DNA of 61,886 nt from Hydrogenophilus sp. (GCA_026416515.1 JAOAEZ010000008.1:1-61886); one strand, 5' to 3'; shown: positions 51,909-60,995, counted from the first letter of the stretch. Notes: generated from the sequence alone by a model not told the origin. Numbers and translations: made by a program.

Positions 51909-52775
51909 ATGACCGACCGCTATGCTCTCTTTGGTCACCCCATTTCCCACAGCAAATCCCCCCTCATTCACACCCTCTTTGCCCAACAAACAGAGCAAAC
52001 CCTCACCTATCAAGCGATCGACGCCCCTCCCGATCGTTTTCCCCAGCTCCTTCGCGACTTCATCGCTGAAGGTGGCAAAGGCGCCAACATCACTCTCCCG
52101 CACAAAGAAACTCTCCTCACCCTTGTAGACCGCGCCACCGAACGCGCCCGCCTCGCTGGTGCTGCCAACACGCTCCTCATCGCCCCCGATGGCGCGCTCA
52201 TCGCGGACAACACCGACGGCGTTGGTCTCATTCGCGACCTCACCCATCGCCACGGCGTTCTCCTTCGCCGCGCGCGCATTCTACTTCTTGGTGCTGGTGG
52301 AGCCGCCCGCGGCATTCTCCCGGCGCTCCTCGAGCAACAACCCCACACCATCGCCCTCGTCAACCGCACCCCCGAACGCGCCCAAACTCTCCTCCGCCAC
52401 TTTACTCCCCTTGCCCAACGCCACCAAATCCACCTCATCCAACTCCCCTGGGAAATCCTCTATGGCTCTTCTCTCCCCTCATCTTCCTCTCCCTTTGACC
52501 TCATCCTCAACGCCACCAGCGCTGGGCTCACCGGCGAACCCTTTCCCCTTCCTCCTACTCTCGCTGCCCCGCACACCATCGCCTATGACCTCCTCTACGG
52601 TCCTGAACCTACCCCTTTTCTCCGAGCAGCCCAGCGTCTCGGCCTCGGAAAAACGTTCGACGGGCTTGGCATGCTCATCGAGCAAGCGGCCGAAAGCTTT
52701 ACCCTCTGGCGTGGTCTTCGGCCGCTCACCGACCCTGTCTATCACGCCCTCCGTCACCACCTCACCCATCCTTAA
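51909..52775 (+). CDS. aroE: Shikimate dehydrogenase
   Basis: It reduces 3-dehydroshikimate to shikimate with NADPH in aromatic amino-acid synthesis. 288 residues. The N-terminal substrate site has GHPISHSKSPLIH, the catalytic Lys is in NITLPHKE and Asp in NTDGVGL. The NADP loop is GAGGAARGI with NRTPERA after it. Twelve bp follow the tonB stop, so the genes are probably co-transcribed. Confidence 0.96.
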   Translation: MTDRYALFGHPISHSKSPLIHTLFAQQTEQTLTYQAIDAPPDRFPQLLRDFIAEGGKGANITLPHKETLLTLVDRATERARLAGAANTLLIAPDGALIADNTDGVGLIRDLTHRHGVLLRRARILLLGAGGAARGILPALLEQQPHTIALVNRTPERAQTLLRHFTPLAQRHQIHLIQLPWEILYGSSLPSSSSPFDLILNATSAGLTGEPFPLPPTLAAPHTIAYDLLYGPEPTPFLRAAQRLGLGKTFDGLGMLIEQAAESFTLWRGLRPLTDPVYHALRHHLTHP

Positions 52776-52831
52776 CTCCTCTCCCCTCCAGATGGTACAA
52801 TCCCCTCACCCTCTCTCCTGGGAGTAACGCC

Positions 52832-53023
52832 ATGCCTGTAGTCACCATCAAAATCGCCGGCACCCTCACCCGTGAACAAAAGAAAAAAATTGCTGCCGAA
52901 ATCACCGAAATCCTCGAGCGCATCGCCCACAAGCCCCCTCGCTACACCTACATCGCCTTCCAGCAACTCCCCTTTGAAGACTGGGCGATTGCCGGGAAAC
53001 TCCTCGACGAAGAAAACGAATAG
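52832..53023 (+). CDS. 4-oxalocrotonate tautomerase family protein
   Basis: A 63-residue tautomerase-fold subunit, normally hexameric. After Met removal the N-terminal Pro (MPVVTIKIAG) is the catalytic base. RYTYIAFQQLP is the second half of the active-site region. The physiological substrate is unknown; there are no meta-cleavage pathway genes nearby. GGGAG lies upstream of the ATG. Confidence 0.85.
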   Translation: MPVVTIKIAGTLTREQKKKIAAEITEILERIAHKPPRYTYIAFQQLPFEDWAIAGKLLDEENE

Positions 53024-53039
53024 TCTCCTCTTCCTTTTC

Positions 53040-53135
53040 TCCCCCCTCCTTTCCCTACCTCCCCCTTCCTTTCCCTACCTCCCCCTCCTTTCCCTACCTC
53101 CTCCTTTCCTTTCCCTATCTTCCTCTCCCCTCTCT
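53040..53135. repeat. Pyrimidine-rich imperfect tandem repeat
   Basis: Four imperfect copies of a roughly 19-20-bp unit with core TTTCCCTACCTCC lie downstream of the tautomerase gene. The 238-bp gap to corA is almost purely C and T on the + strand. No gene was seen in it. TATAAT occurs at about 53229-53234, just before corA. Confidence 0.75.
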
Positions 53136-53261
53136 CTCCTCCTCTCCCTCCCCACCCTCTCCCCCTACTCCCTTCCTCATCCCCTTCTGTCACACATCTT
53201 TCACCCACAAACGCCTCCTTATCCCTTATAATATAGGCGTCGTATCCTCCCCTCTCATTTT

Positions 53262-54215
53262 ATGCTTCGTCTCTTTACCGCCCATGCGGGCCTCCTCAAA
53301 GAGGTCAAAGTATCTCTCCCCAGCGACCCTGCGGCGATGGGAGCGGCCCTTTGGATCGACGCCATTGACCCAAGCCCTGACGAACGCACCAAAGTAGAAT
53401 CGCTCATCAACGCAGAGCTCCCCGACACCGAAGACGTCGAAGAGATCGAAGCCTCGGCTCGTTTTTTTGAAGACGCCCAAGGTCTCCACATCCACTCCCT
53501 TTTCCTCACCACTGAAGAAGGCCGGCACATCACCACCACCGTCGCCTTCATCCTCCAACCCCACCGTCTCATCTCCTTTCGGGAAGAAGAAATCGCCGAT
53601 TTCCGGCTCCTGCGCATGCGCGCTCGTCACGGACAAATTGCTGTCAGCGACCCCAAATCCCTCCTTGTTACCATTCTCACCCAAAAGATCGAAAACCTCG
53701 CCGACACCATCGAAGACCTTCACCGTCGGCTCGAAGAAGTCAGTGAAATCGTCCTTGAAGAAGAAAACGCTGACCTCGAAGAAGCCATCGACCGCATTGC
53801 CAAAATTGAAAACAGCAACGGTCGGATTCGCCTCTGCCTCATGGACACGCAACGAGCGCTCGGCTATCTCCTTCGCCACCTCAAAAACGACCCTGAACTT
53901 CAAGAAATTTGCCGTGAAACCCTTCGCGACATCGACACCCTCATGAGCCACACCAACTTCGTCTTTGAAAAAGTAAACTTCCTCATGGACTCCGCCCAAG
54001 GCTTCATCAACATCGAACAAAACCAAATTATCAAAATCTTCTCCATCGCCGCCGTCGTCTTTCTCCCTCCCACCCTAGTCGCCAGCATCTACGGCATGAA
54101 CTTCGAACACATGCCTGAACTCCAATGGGAATGGGGCTATCCCCTTGCCCTTCTCATGATGGTTATCTCGGGCGTTGCCCCCTACTTCTACTTCAAACGC
54201 AAAGGCTGGCTCTGA
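53262..54215 (+). CDS. corA: CorA-type magnesium/cobalt transporter
   Basis: A 317-residue pentameric divalent cation channel. The long acidic cytoplasmic N-terminal domain ends in extended helices. Two C-terminal membrane helices are present, the first ending in the selectivity signature YGMNFEHMPEL. The C-terminus is YFYFKRKGWL, with the basic tail typical of CorA. It follows a pyrimidine-rich gap, and the ATG at 53262 fits the family N-terminus. Confidence 0.96.
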   Translation: MLRLFTAHAGLLKEVKVSLPSDPAAMGAALWIDAIDPSPDERTKVESLINAELPDTEDVEEIEASARFFEDAQGLHIHSLFLTTEEGRHITTTVAFILQPHRLISFREEEIADFRLLRMRARHGQIAVSDPKSLLVTILTQKIENLADTIEDLHRRLEEVSEIVLEEENADLEEAIDRIAKIENSNGRIRLCLMDTQRALGYLLRHLKNDPELQEICRETLRDIDTLMSHTNFVFEKVNFLMDSAQGFINIEQNQIIKIFSIAAVVFLPPTLVASIYGMNFEHMPELQWEWGYPLALLMMVISGVAPYFYFKRKGWL

Positions 54216-54351
54216 CCCTCATGGTTGTTCTCTCGGTTACATCTTCTCCTATTCCCGTTCCCTCTTCCCCTCTCCTCCTTCCTCGTTCCTCTCCAAGCGT
54301 CTCCTTCCCCCTCTCCCTCGTCTCCTTTACTCCTATCCCTCTGAACCCTCT

Positions 54352-55686
54352 ATGACGCATTTTCCTTTTCTTCTCGAATCGGACCTCACCCCCTTTCAGC
54401 AGCGGCGGCAGCGCCTCCTCCAACACCTAGAAAGCGACGGTGCGGCAGCGCTTCTCCTTCCCACTGCTCCGGAGCGGCGGCGCAATCGAGCCGTTTACCA
54501 CCCCTATCGGCAAGACAGTGACTTTTACTACCTCACTGGTCTCACCGAACCCGGTGCCTGGTTGCTGCTCCGCACCCACGCCGAACCCCGCGTCATCCTC
54601 TTCTGTCAACCTCGCGACCCCAAAGAAGAGCGTTGGAACGGAGAACGGCTTGGGCCCGAGCGGGCCCCTCACCTTCTCGCCATTGACGCCGCCTTTCCCC
54701 TCACGGAACTAGAACAAAAACTCCCCGACCTCCTTGCTGGTGTCCGCACCCTCTACGTCCCTCTCCTAGAAGACCTTGACACCGACGCCCCACTACGGCG
54801 TCTCAAGCAAAATCTCCTTGCTCGGCAACGCGACGGCATCGACCCTCCTGCCACCTGGCGCGACGTTCGTCTCCTCCTTGCCCGTCACCGGCAAATCAAA
54901 GACCCCCACGAAATTGCTGCTCTCGAACAAAGCGCCCGCATTGCCGTTCAAGCCCACCTTACTGTAATGCGCGCTGCCCGCCCGGGAACTACCGAAGCCC
55001 AACTCGAAGCCATTCTTCTCGCGCAATTTCGCGAAGCTGGAGCGGAAGGCCCTGCCTATCCCCCCATTGTCGCTGGCGGTCCGCGCGCCACCACTCTTCA
55101 CTACACCCTCAACCGCTACCCCATCGAACCCGACCATCTCGTCCTCATCGACGCCGGCTGTGAATACCGCAGCTATGCCAGCGACATCACCCGCACCTTC
55201 CCCATCTCTGGTCGTTTCACCCCCCCGCAACGGGAACTCTACCAACTCGTCCTTACCGCTCAAAACGCTGCCATTCAAACCCTTCGCCCGGGCGCTCTCA
55301 TCACCGACCCGCACGACGCTGCCGTTCGAACCCTTGTTGAAGGCCTCATCGCCCTCAATCTCCTTGCTGGCGACCCCGACGAACTCATCCGTTGCAAAGC
55401 CTACGAACGCTTCTACCCCCATCGCACCAGTCACTGGCTCGGTCTCGACGTTCACGACGTTGGTCCCTACGCCATCGACGGCCGTCCCACCCCCCTTCAA
55501 CCTGGCATGGTGCTCACCATCGAACCGGGTCTCTACATTCAACCCGCCGACGACATCCCCTCGCACTACTGGGGGATTGGCATCCGTATCGAAGACAACG
55601 TCCTCATCACTGAAACCGGCCACCGTCTCCTCACGCGCGACCTCCCTGTTCTTCCCGCCGACCTCGAAGCCCTTCTCACCTCCTAA
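54352..55686 (+). CDS. pepP: Xaa-Pro aminopeptidase PepP
   Basis: A 444-residue dimetal M24B peptidase that removes an N-terminal residue preceding proline. An N-terminal AMP_N domain (RRNRAVYHPYRQDSDFYYLTG) is followed by the pita-bread domain. The metal ligands are in LIDAGCEYRSYASDITRTF (two Asp), HRTSHWLGLDVHD (His), TIEPGLYI (Glu) and GIRIEDN (Glu). The ATG at 54352 gives the canonical start; upstream frame sequence in the 136-bp gap is not conserved-looking. Confidence 0.95.
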   Translation: MTHFPFLLESDLTPFQQRRQRLLQHLESDGAAALLLPTAPERRRNRAVYHPYRQDSDFYYLTGLTEPGAWLLLRTHAEPRVILFCQPRDPKEERWNGERLGPERAPHLLAIDAAFPLTELEQKLPDLLAGVRTLYVPLLEDLDTDAPLRRLKQNLLARQRDGIDPPATWRDVRLLLARHRQIKDPHEIAALEQSARIAVQAHLTVMRAARPGTTEAQLEAILLAQFREAGAEGPAYPPIVAGGPRATTLHYTLNRYPIEPDHLVLIDAGCEYRSYASDITRTFPISGRFTPPQRELYQLVLTAQNAAIQTLRPGALITDPHDAAVRTLVEGLIALNLLAGDPDELIRCKAYERFYPHRTSHWLGLDVHDVGPYAIDGRPTPLQPGMVLTIEPGLYIQPADDIPSHYWGIGIRIEDNVLITETGHRLLTRDLPVLPADLEALLTS

Positions 55687-55830
55687 TCGTCCCCTTTCCT
55701 CACCCCCTAACGTCAGCGCCCACCCCCTCTCTCCTTCCTGCAGTCCTCTGGAAAATCCTGCGGTACCCTCTCCTCTCCCCTCTCTCCCTGGTATATACTC
55801 TCCATCTCATCCGCGAAAGGGACCCTCATC

Positions 55831-56421
55831 ATGGGCAAGCCGCTCCCTCCAGAAGCTCAAGCGCAGCTCTTCACTGCTGCCCGCACCCACAATGGTTTTC
55901 TCCCCCAATCGATCCCTGACGAAATGCTCTATACCCTCTACGACCTTCTCAAATGGGGTCCAACCGCCGCCAATGGCTCTCCCGCTCGTTTCGTCTTCGT
56001 GAAATCCAAAGAAGCCAAAGAAAAACTCAAACCCGCTCTCGCTCCTGGCAACGTCGAAAAAACGATGGCCGCTCCTGTCACCGTGATCATTGGTCGCGAC
56101 CTCGCCTTTTATGAAAAACTTCCCTACCTCTTCCCCCACACCGACGCTCGTGCCTGGTTTATCGGCAATCAAGCCCTCATTGAAGAAACCGCCCTTCGCG
56201 ATACTGCCCTTCAAGGTGCCTATCTCATCCTTGCCGCTCGGGCTCTGGGTCTTGACTGCGGCCCCATGGGTGGCTTTGACAAAGCCCTAGTTGACGCCGC
56301 CTTCTTTGCCGGAACCCAAATCAAATCCCTCTTCCTCGTCAATCTCGGCTATGGCGACCCTACCAAGCTCTTTCCTCGCAACCCGCGGCTCTCCTTTGCG
56401 GAAGCCTGTCGCATCGAATAA
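55831..56421 (+). CDS. Nitroreductase family protein (RutE/malonic semialdehyde reductase-like)
   Basis: A 196-residue FMN-dependent oxidoreductase. ARTHNGFLP near the N-terminus, [17 protein letters not shown] and the late segment [11 protein letters not shown] match the RutE/HadB subgroup. The rest of the Rut pyrimidine-degradation operon is absent, so the substrate is uncertain. GGGAC precedes the ATG weakly. Confidence 0.87.
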   Translation: MGKPLPPEAQAQLFTAARTHNGFLPQSIPDEMLYTLYDLLKWGPTAANGSPARFVFVKSKEAKEKLKPALAPGNVEKTMAAPVTVIIGRDLAFYEKLPYLFPHTDARAWFIGNQALIEETALRDTALQGAYLILAARALGLDCGPMGGFDKALVDAAFFAGTQIKSLFLVNLGYGDPTKLFPRNPRLSFAEACRIE

Positions 56422-56460
56422 CCTCCCCGCCACTGGCGACGCCACTCGACCCCTCACTCC

Positions 56461-57333
56461 ATGGTCACGCGCAAAGCCTTTCACAAACCCCGCTTTGAAG
56501 CCAACAAACTTGCCAAGCGGCTCTACCGTCAAGTCGGGCAAGCGATCGCCGACTTTCGCATGATCGAAGATGGCGACCTTGTCATGGTCGCGCTCTCTGG
56601 TGGCAAAGACTCTCACAGTCTTCTTGACATTCTCCTTGGCCTTCAACAACGCGCCCCCATCAAATTTGAACTCATCGCCGTCAACCTCGACCAAAAGCAA
56701 CCAGGATTCCCAACTGAACTACTACCGCGCTACCTCGAAGCGCGCGGTGTTCCCTATCGCATCATCGAAGAAGACACCTACTCGATCGTCAAGCGTCTCA
56801 TTCCGGAAGGGAAAACCACCTGCTCCCTCTGCGCGCGGCTTCGCCGCGGCATTCTCTACCGTGTGGCCAACGAACTCGGCGCCACCAAAATTGCCCTTGG
56901 TCACCACCGGGACGACATCCTTGTCACCTTCTTCCTCAACCTCTTCTTCACGGGCACCCTCAAAGCGATGCCTCCCAAACTCCGTTCCGACGACGGGCGG
57001 CACATCGTCATTAGACCCCTCGCCTACTGTGCGGAAAAAGACCTCGCCACCTGGGCAACGCTGCGTGCCTTTCCCATTGTTCCCTGCAACCTCTGTGGAG
57101 CTCAACCCAACCTCCAACGTGCTGCCATCAGTCGAATGCTTCGAGAATGGGACCAAAAGTACCCTGGTCGCATTCAAACCATCTTTCGTGCTCTCACCCA
57201 CCTCGTCCCCTCGCACCTTCTCGACACCCGTGCCTACGACTTTCTCCGTCTCCCGGCCCAAAAGCAATCTCTCCTGCTGAGCGACCCCTTTCCCACAGCC
57301 TACCCCTCTTCCTCCTCACCTCCATTGGACTAA
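56461..57333 (+). CDS. ttcA: tRNA 2-thiocytidine(32) synthetase TtcA
   Basis: An ATP-dependent, 4Fe-4S enzyme that thiolates C32 of tRNA. The PP-loop is [11 protein letters not shown]. Cluster cysteines are in [12 protein letters not shown] and VPCNLCGAQ. The 290 residues are usual. The ATG at 56461 lies 39 bp after the nitroreductase. Confidence 0.96.
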   Translation: MVTRKAFHKPRFEANKLAKRLYRQVGQAIADFRMIEDGDLVMVALSGGKDSHSLLDILLGLQQRAPIKFELIAVNLDQKQPGFPTELLPRYLEARGVPYRIIEEDTYSIVKRLIPEGKTTCSLCARLRRGILYRVANELGATKIALGHHRDDILVTFFLNLFFTGTLKAMPPKLRSDDGRHIVIRPLAYCAEKDLATWATLRAFPIVPCNLCGAQPNLQRAAISRMLREWDQKYPGRIQTIFRALTHLVPSHLLDTRAYDFLRLPAQKQSLLLSDPFPTAYPSSSSPPLD

Positions 57334-57393
57334 TATCCTCGCTCGCCGTCTCCATTTTCGCTATACTAACCCTTTACGCCTCATTCGTGACCC

Positions 57394-60045
57394 ATGACTG
57401 AAAGCTCCCCCTCCCTTACCTTTCTCAAAGACTATCGTCCTCCTCCCTGGCGGGCACAAACGATCCACCTTGACGTCTCATTTTTCTCTGAACACGTTCG
57501 TATCGAAAGTCGGCTCCGTCTCACCCGCAACCCCGCCAACCCGCAAGAAGCATGTCATCTCGATGGCGAAGCGCTCTCCCTTCAATCCATCGCGATCGAC
57601 GGCGAACCGCTCTCCCCCGATCGCTATCTCCTCCACGAAAAAGGGCTTCTTCTCCGCGGTCCCCTCCCCGACTCCTTCTTGCTTACCACTGTCGTTCAGC
57701 ACCATCCCGACCGCAATCTAACCCTCTCTGGTCTCTATCGTTCCAAAGATGGCTACTTTACTCACTGTGAAGCCGAAGGCTTTCGGCGCATCACCTTCTA
57801 CCCCGACCGTCCTGACGTCATGGCCTCCTTCTCCTGTCGCATCGAAGCGGAGCAGGAAAAGCTGCCGACTCTCCTCTCCAATGGCAACCTCATGGGCACG
57901 GGAGTACTCCCCAACGGTCGGCACTGGGCTCTCTGGGTAGATCCCTTTCCCAAACCCAGCTACCTCTTCGCGCTCGTTGCCGCCAAACTCGACTCCCTAC
58001 AAGACGAATACATCACTGCCTCGGGTCGGCGCGTTCGGCTTGCGATCTACGTCGAACCTGGCAAAACTGCCTACTGCCATCACGCGCTTGCCGCCCTCAA
58101 AAAAGCGATGCGTTGGGACGAAGAAACCTATGGACTAGAGTGCGACCTCGACCACTACACCATCGTTGCCGTCGGTGACTTCAACATGGGTGCGATGGAA
58201 AACAAGGGTCTCAACATCTTCAACACCAAGTATCTCCTTGCTCACCCTCACACTGCCACAGACATTGACTACCAAAACATCGAACGTGTCGTCGCCCACG
58301 AATACTTTCACAACTGGACGGGCAACCGCGTCACCTGTCGCGACTGGTTTCAACTCACCCTCAAGGAAGGTCTCACCGTATATCGCGACCAACGCTTTGG
58401 GGAAGCGGTGCACAACCCTGCGGTCTCGCGCATTCAAGAAGTGCGGCTTCTCCGCACCCTTCAATTTCCGGAAGACGCTGGGCCCATGGCCCACCCGGTG
58501 CGCCCTGCCTTCTATGCCAAAATTGACAACTTCTACACCGCCACGGTTTATGAAAAAGGTGCAGCCGTCGTTCGCATGCTCGAAACCCTCATTGGCGCAG
58601 AAGCCTTTCGGCGGGGTTTACGTCTCTATCTCACCCGTCATGACGGAACTGCTGCCACCTGTGAAGACTTTCTCGCCGCGATGGAAGAAGCCTCTGGCCA
58701 AAACCTCACCCAATTTCGCCGCTGGTATGGGCGTGCCGGCACCCCCAAACTCACCGTCCTAGAGCGCTATGATCCCGAAAGCCGGTGCTACCTCCTAACG
58801 ATTCGGCAAACCCTTCCCTCCACCCCCTATGAACGGCGGCTTACCGAACTTGGTCTTCCTTTTGAAGAAGGCCCTCTCCACATCCCCATCGCAGTCGGTC
58901 TAATTGGCCCTGACGGAGAAGAACTCCTCCCTGAAGGCACGCGCATCCTCTCTCTCACCGCTGAAGAAGAAACTTTCCTCTTTGAAAATATTGAAAAAAG
59001 TCCTGTACTCTCCATTCTCAGGGGCTTCTCTGCTCCTGTCTATCTCGACCTTGAACAAAGCGACGCCGTGCTTGCCCATCTCTTTGCGCACGACTCTGAT
59101 CCTATCAACCGCTGGGAAGCAGGGCAGCGGCTCATGATGCGTGTTCTTCTCCTTGGCGTAGCCCAACGCGGTATTGGGGAAAGCTGGATCTTGCCCCATC
59201 TCACCGAAGCCTGTGCTCATCTTCTTGAAGACGCCGAACGCGACCCCGCCTTTATCGCTGAAGCCCTTCAGCTCCCGGACGAATTGCTCCTCAGCGAAAC
59301 GATCGCCGCGGGTGGTGACACCGTCGACCCTGATCTCGTTCACACCGTGCGCATCGTTCTTCGTCGTCACCTTGCTGCAGCGCTCAACCTCCGCCTTGAA
59401 GCGCTCTGGCAGCGGCTTGCCCCCACGCAGCCCTACCGTTACACTGCGGCTGAGGTCGGTCGCCGGGCGCTTCGCAACACGCTCCTTGCCCTCCTTGCGG
59501 AAATCGACCCATCTGAGTTCGAAGCGCGCCTTTGGGCCCAATTTATCCATGCCGACAATATGACCGACGCTTTTGCTGCGCTCTCAATCCTTGCGCAATA
59601 CGACCTCCCGGCGCGCGCCCAAGCGCTCGTGGACTTTTACACCCGCTGGTGCGACGAACCTCTTGTCGTCGACAAATGGTTTTCCGTACAAGCCGCTTCG
59701 CGGCTTACCACCGCTGCCACGATACGAACGCTGATAGCGCACCCTGCCTTCGACCTCAAAAACCCCAACAAAGTTTACTCTCTCCTTCGCAACTTCTGCA
59801 CCCACAACCTTCGCGCCTTTCACGCTGCTGACGGCAGCGGCTACACTCTTGCCGCCGAAGCGATCACCGAAATCGCCACCTTTAATCCCCAAGTCGCGGC
59901 GCGTCTCCTTCGCGCCTTTGACCGCTGGCGTCTCTACGACGCCCAACGGCGTGCGCACGCTCACGCCGCTCTCTCCTTCATTGCTCAGCAACCGCATCTT
60001 CCTGCTGAAGTAATCGAAGTTCTGGAGCACCTCCTCTCCTCATAA
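57394..60045 (+). CDS. pepN: Aminopeptidase N (M1 family)
   Basis: An 883-residue zinc aminopeptidase of broad specificity in protein turnover. The exopeptidase motif is GAMENKGLNIF and the zinc site is HEYFHNWTGNRVTC, with the distal Glu following after 18 residues (LKEGLTVYRDQ). Length and C-terminal DUF3458-type helical domains match gammaproteobacterial/betaproteobacterial PepN. No signal peptide, so cytoplasmic. It is the last intact housekeeping gene before the CRISPR locus. Confidence 0.97.
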   Translation: MTESSPSLTFLKDYRPPPWRAQTIHLDVSFFSEHVRIESRLRLTRNPANPQEACHLDGEALSLQSIAIDGEPLSPDRYLLHEKGLLLRGPLPDSFLLTTVVQHHPDRNLTLSGLYRSKDGYFTHCEAEGFRRITFYPDRPDVMASFSCRIEAEQEKLPTLLSNGNLMGTGVLPNGRHWALWVDPFPKPSYLFALVAAKLDSLQDEYITASGRRVRLAIYVEPGKTAYCHHALAALKKAMRWDEETYGLECDLDHYTIVAVGDFNMGAMENKGLNIFNTKYLLAHPHTATDIDYQNIERVVAHEYFHNWTGNRVTCRDWFQLTLKEGLTVYRDQRFGEAVHNPAVSRIQEVRLLRTLQFPEDAGPMAHPVRPAFYAKIDNFYTATVYEKGAAVVRMLETLIGAEAFRRGLRLYLTRHDGTAATCEDFLAAMEEASGQNLTQFRRWYGRAGTPKLTVLERYDPESRCYLLTIRQTLPSTPYERRLTELGLPFEEGPLHIPIAVGLIGPDGEELLPEGTRILSLTAEEETFLFENIEKSPVLSILRGFSAPVYLDLEQSDAVLAHLFAHDSDPINRWEAGQRLMMRVLLLGVAQRGIGESWILPHLTEACAHLLEDAERDPAFIAEALQLPDELLLSETIAAGGDTVDPDLVHTVRIVLRRHLAAALNLRLEALWQRLAPTQPYRYTAAEVGRRALRNTLLALLAEIDPSEFEARLWAQFIHADNMTDAFAALSILAQYDLPARAQALVDFYTRWCDEPLVVDKWFSVQAASRLTTAATIRTLIAHPAFDLKNPNKVYSLLRNFCTHNLRAFHAADGSGYTLAAEAITEIATFNPQVAARLLRAFDRWRLYDAQRRAHAHAALSFIAQQPHLPAEVIEVLEHLLSS

Positions 60046-60119
60046 CCCGCGTTCTTGCAAAGCGCGCCAACGTGGCCGCGTGTGCGGCACGGCGCGGCGG
60101 GATTCAAAGGACCGGTCGC

Positions 60120-60265
60120 TTACTGCCGTGCCACGTGCGCGGACTTATCCGCCAGCGCTACATGCAACCGTTGAAGGTCGGCCTCGAGCGATGGGGTGAG
60201 CGTCTGCCCCAAATTTGCAGCCAAAGCGTCGAGTTGCGCAGTGGTTACCTACATGGCCTTCTCGA
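60120..60265 (-). pseudogene. Coding remnant beside the leader-distal end of the CRISPR array
   Basis: The minus strand reads a protein-like frame without a start codon. It gives RVEKAM, then a TAG (60251-60249), then in the same frame a 42-residue helical-looking stretch VTTAQLDALAANLGQTLTP followed by SLEADLQRLHVALADKSAHVARQ, ending with TAA at 60122-60120. The frame runs on the right straight into the truncated first CRISPR repeat. I read this as the tail of a gene interrupted at the array junction, but no family is recognised and it could be chance. Confidence 0.35.
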
Positions 60266-60274
60266 CACGGATTG

Positions 60275-60337
60275 CCAGCGCGCTGGGATATGGGGTTTTT
60301 TGTTTCAAGCCCAGCGCGCTGGGATATGGGTGGAAAC
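60275..60337. repeat. Degenerate-intact CRISPR repeat doublet, copy 1
   Basis: A degenerate repeat (positions 30-36 read GTTTTTT instead of TGGAAAC; its first 9 bases are replaced by flanking sequence) is joined with no spacer to the intact repeat at 60302. The 63-bp segment is identical to 60579-60641. Confidence 0.85.
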
Positions 60338-60569
60338 AAACACATCGCAGGAGAACTATTGGCAACCCGTTTCAAGCCCAGCGCGCTGGGATATGGGTGG
60401 AAACCCTATTGTAAAAGTTATTAATGAACTACTAGGTTTCAAGCCCAGCGCGCTGGGATATGGGTGGAAACCCCTCCGCGGGGAGTGGGTGATTTACGCC
60501 CCGTTTCAAGCCCAGCGCGCTGGGATATGGGTGGAAACCCTTACGGTCAGGGGAGACGGTGGTTCTTTC

Positions 60570-60641
60570 GTTTCAAGCCCAGCGCGCTGGGATATGGGGT
60601 TTTTTGTTTCAAGCCCAGCGCGCTGGGATATGGGTGGAAAC
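60570..60641. repeat. Degenerate-intact CRISPR repeat doublet, copy 2
   Basis: The repeat at 60570 is perfect to position 29, then reads GTTTTTT, and abuts the intact repeat at 60606 with no spacer. It sits in the middle of the array, between the 31-nt and 32-nt spacer blocks. Confidence 0.85.
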
Positions 60642-60891
60642 CAAATGAAAATATTGTTCCAAGAAAAAATACAGTTTCAAGCCCAGCGCGCTGGGATATG
60701 GGTGGAAACTTTTGGTCTCTTTGGGGGGAAGAGACCATAGAGTTTCAAGCCCAGCGCGCTGGGATATGGGTGGAAACAGAAGGGCGTCTCCGACTGAAAA
60801 GGTGGTCGAGTTTCAAGCCCAGCGCGCTGGGATATGGGTGGAAACTCTACCCTTTGCAAGCCCTTGTCCCAAAACGGAAAAACAGACCTTC

Positions 60892-60951
60892 CATTCAGAA
60901 CCTCGGGCTCGCAAGCGCATTCTACCACAATTTTCCGCGAGGTTCTGAATG
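60892..60951. repeat. 14-nt inverted repeat in the leader region
   Basis: CATTCAGAACCTCG at 60892-60905 is exactly complemented by CGAGGTTCTGAATG at 60938-60951, with a 32-nt interval. The interval equals the spacer length of the adjacent sub-array. Confidence 0.8.
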
Positions 60952-60995
60952 ACCCACCCCACAACCCGCCCGCACCCGCTCTTGAAGGGCGCTGG

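Larger units (their letters stand above)
60266..60845 (-). CRISPR. CRISPR array, 8 intact plus 2 degenerate 36-nt repeats, 7 spacers
   Basis: The repeat is 36 nt. On the + strand it starts GTTTC, ends GAAAC, and has the perfect palindrome CCCAGCGCGCTGGG at positions 9-22. Intact copies start at 60302, 60369, 60436, 60503, 60606, 60674, 60742 and 60810. Degenerate copies occupy 60266-60301 and 60570-60605. Spacers are 31 nt (60338, 60405, 60472, 60539) and 32 nt (60642, 60710, 60778). Minus-strand transcription is inferred: a hairpin followed by CTTGAAAC would give a standard 8-nt crRNA tag, cas1 is on the same strand to the right, and the broken terminal repeat is on the left. The CRISPR type is not determined. 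Confidence 0.93.

Noticed and set aside
60570..60605. Intrinsic terminator formed by the repeat palindrome and the T6 run
   Set aside because: Eight bases (ATATGGGG) separate the hairpin from the T-run, which does not fit an intrinsic terminator. It is kept only as an oddity of the doublets.
60072..60740. A 222-codon open frame on the + strand across the CRISPR array
   Set aside because: Its translation is mostly the array repeat read in changing contexts (FQAQRAGIW and similar). It is an artefact of the repeats, not a gene.
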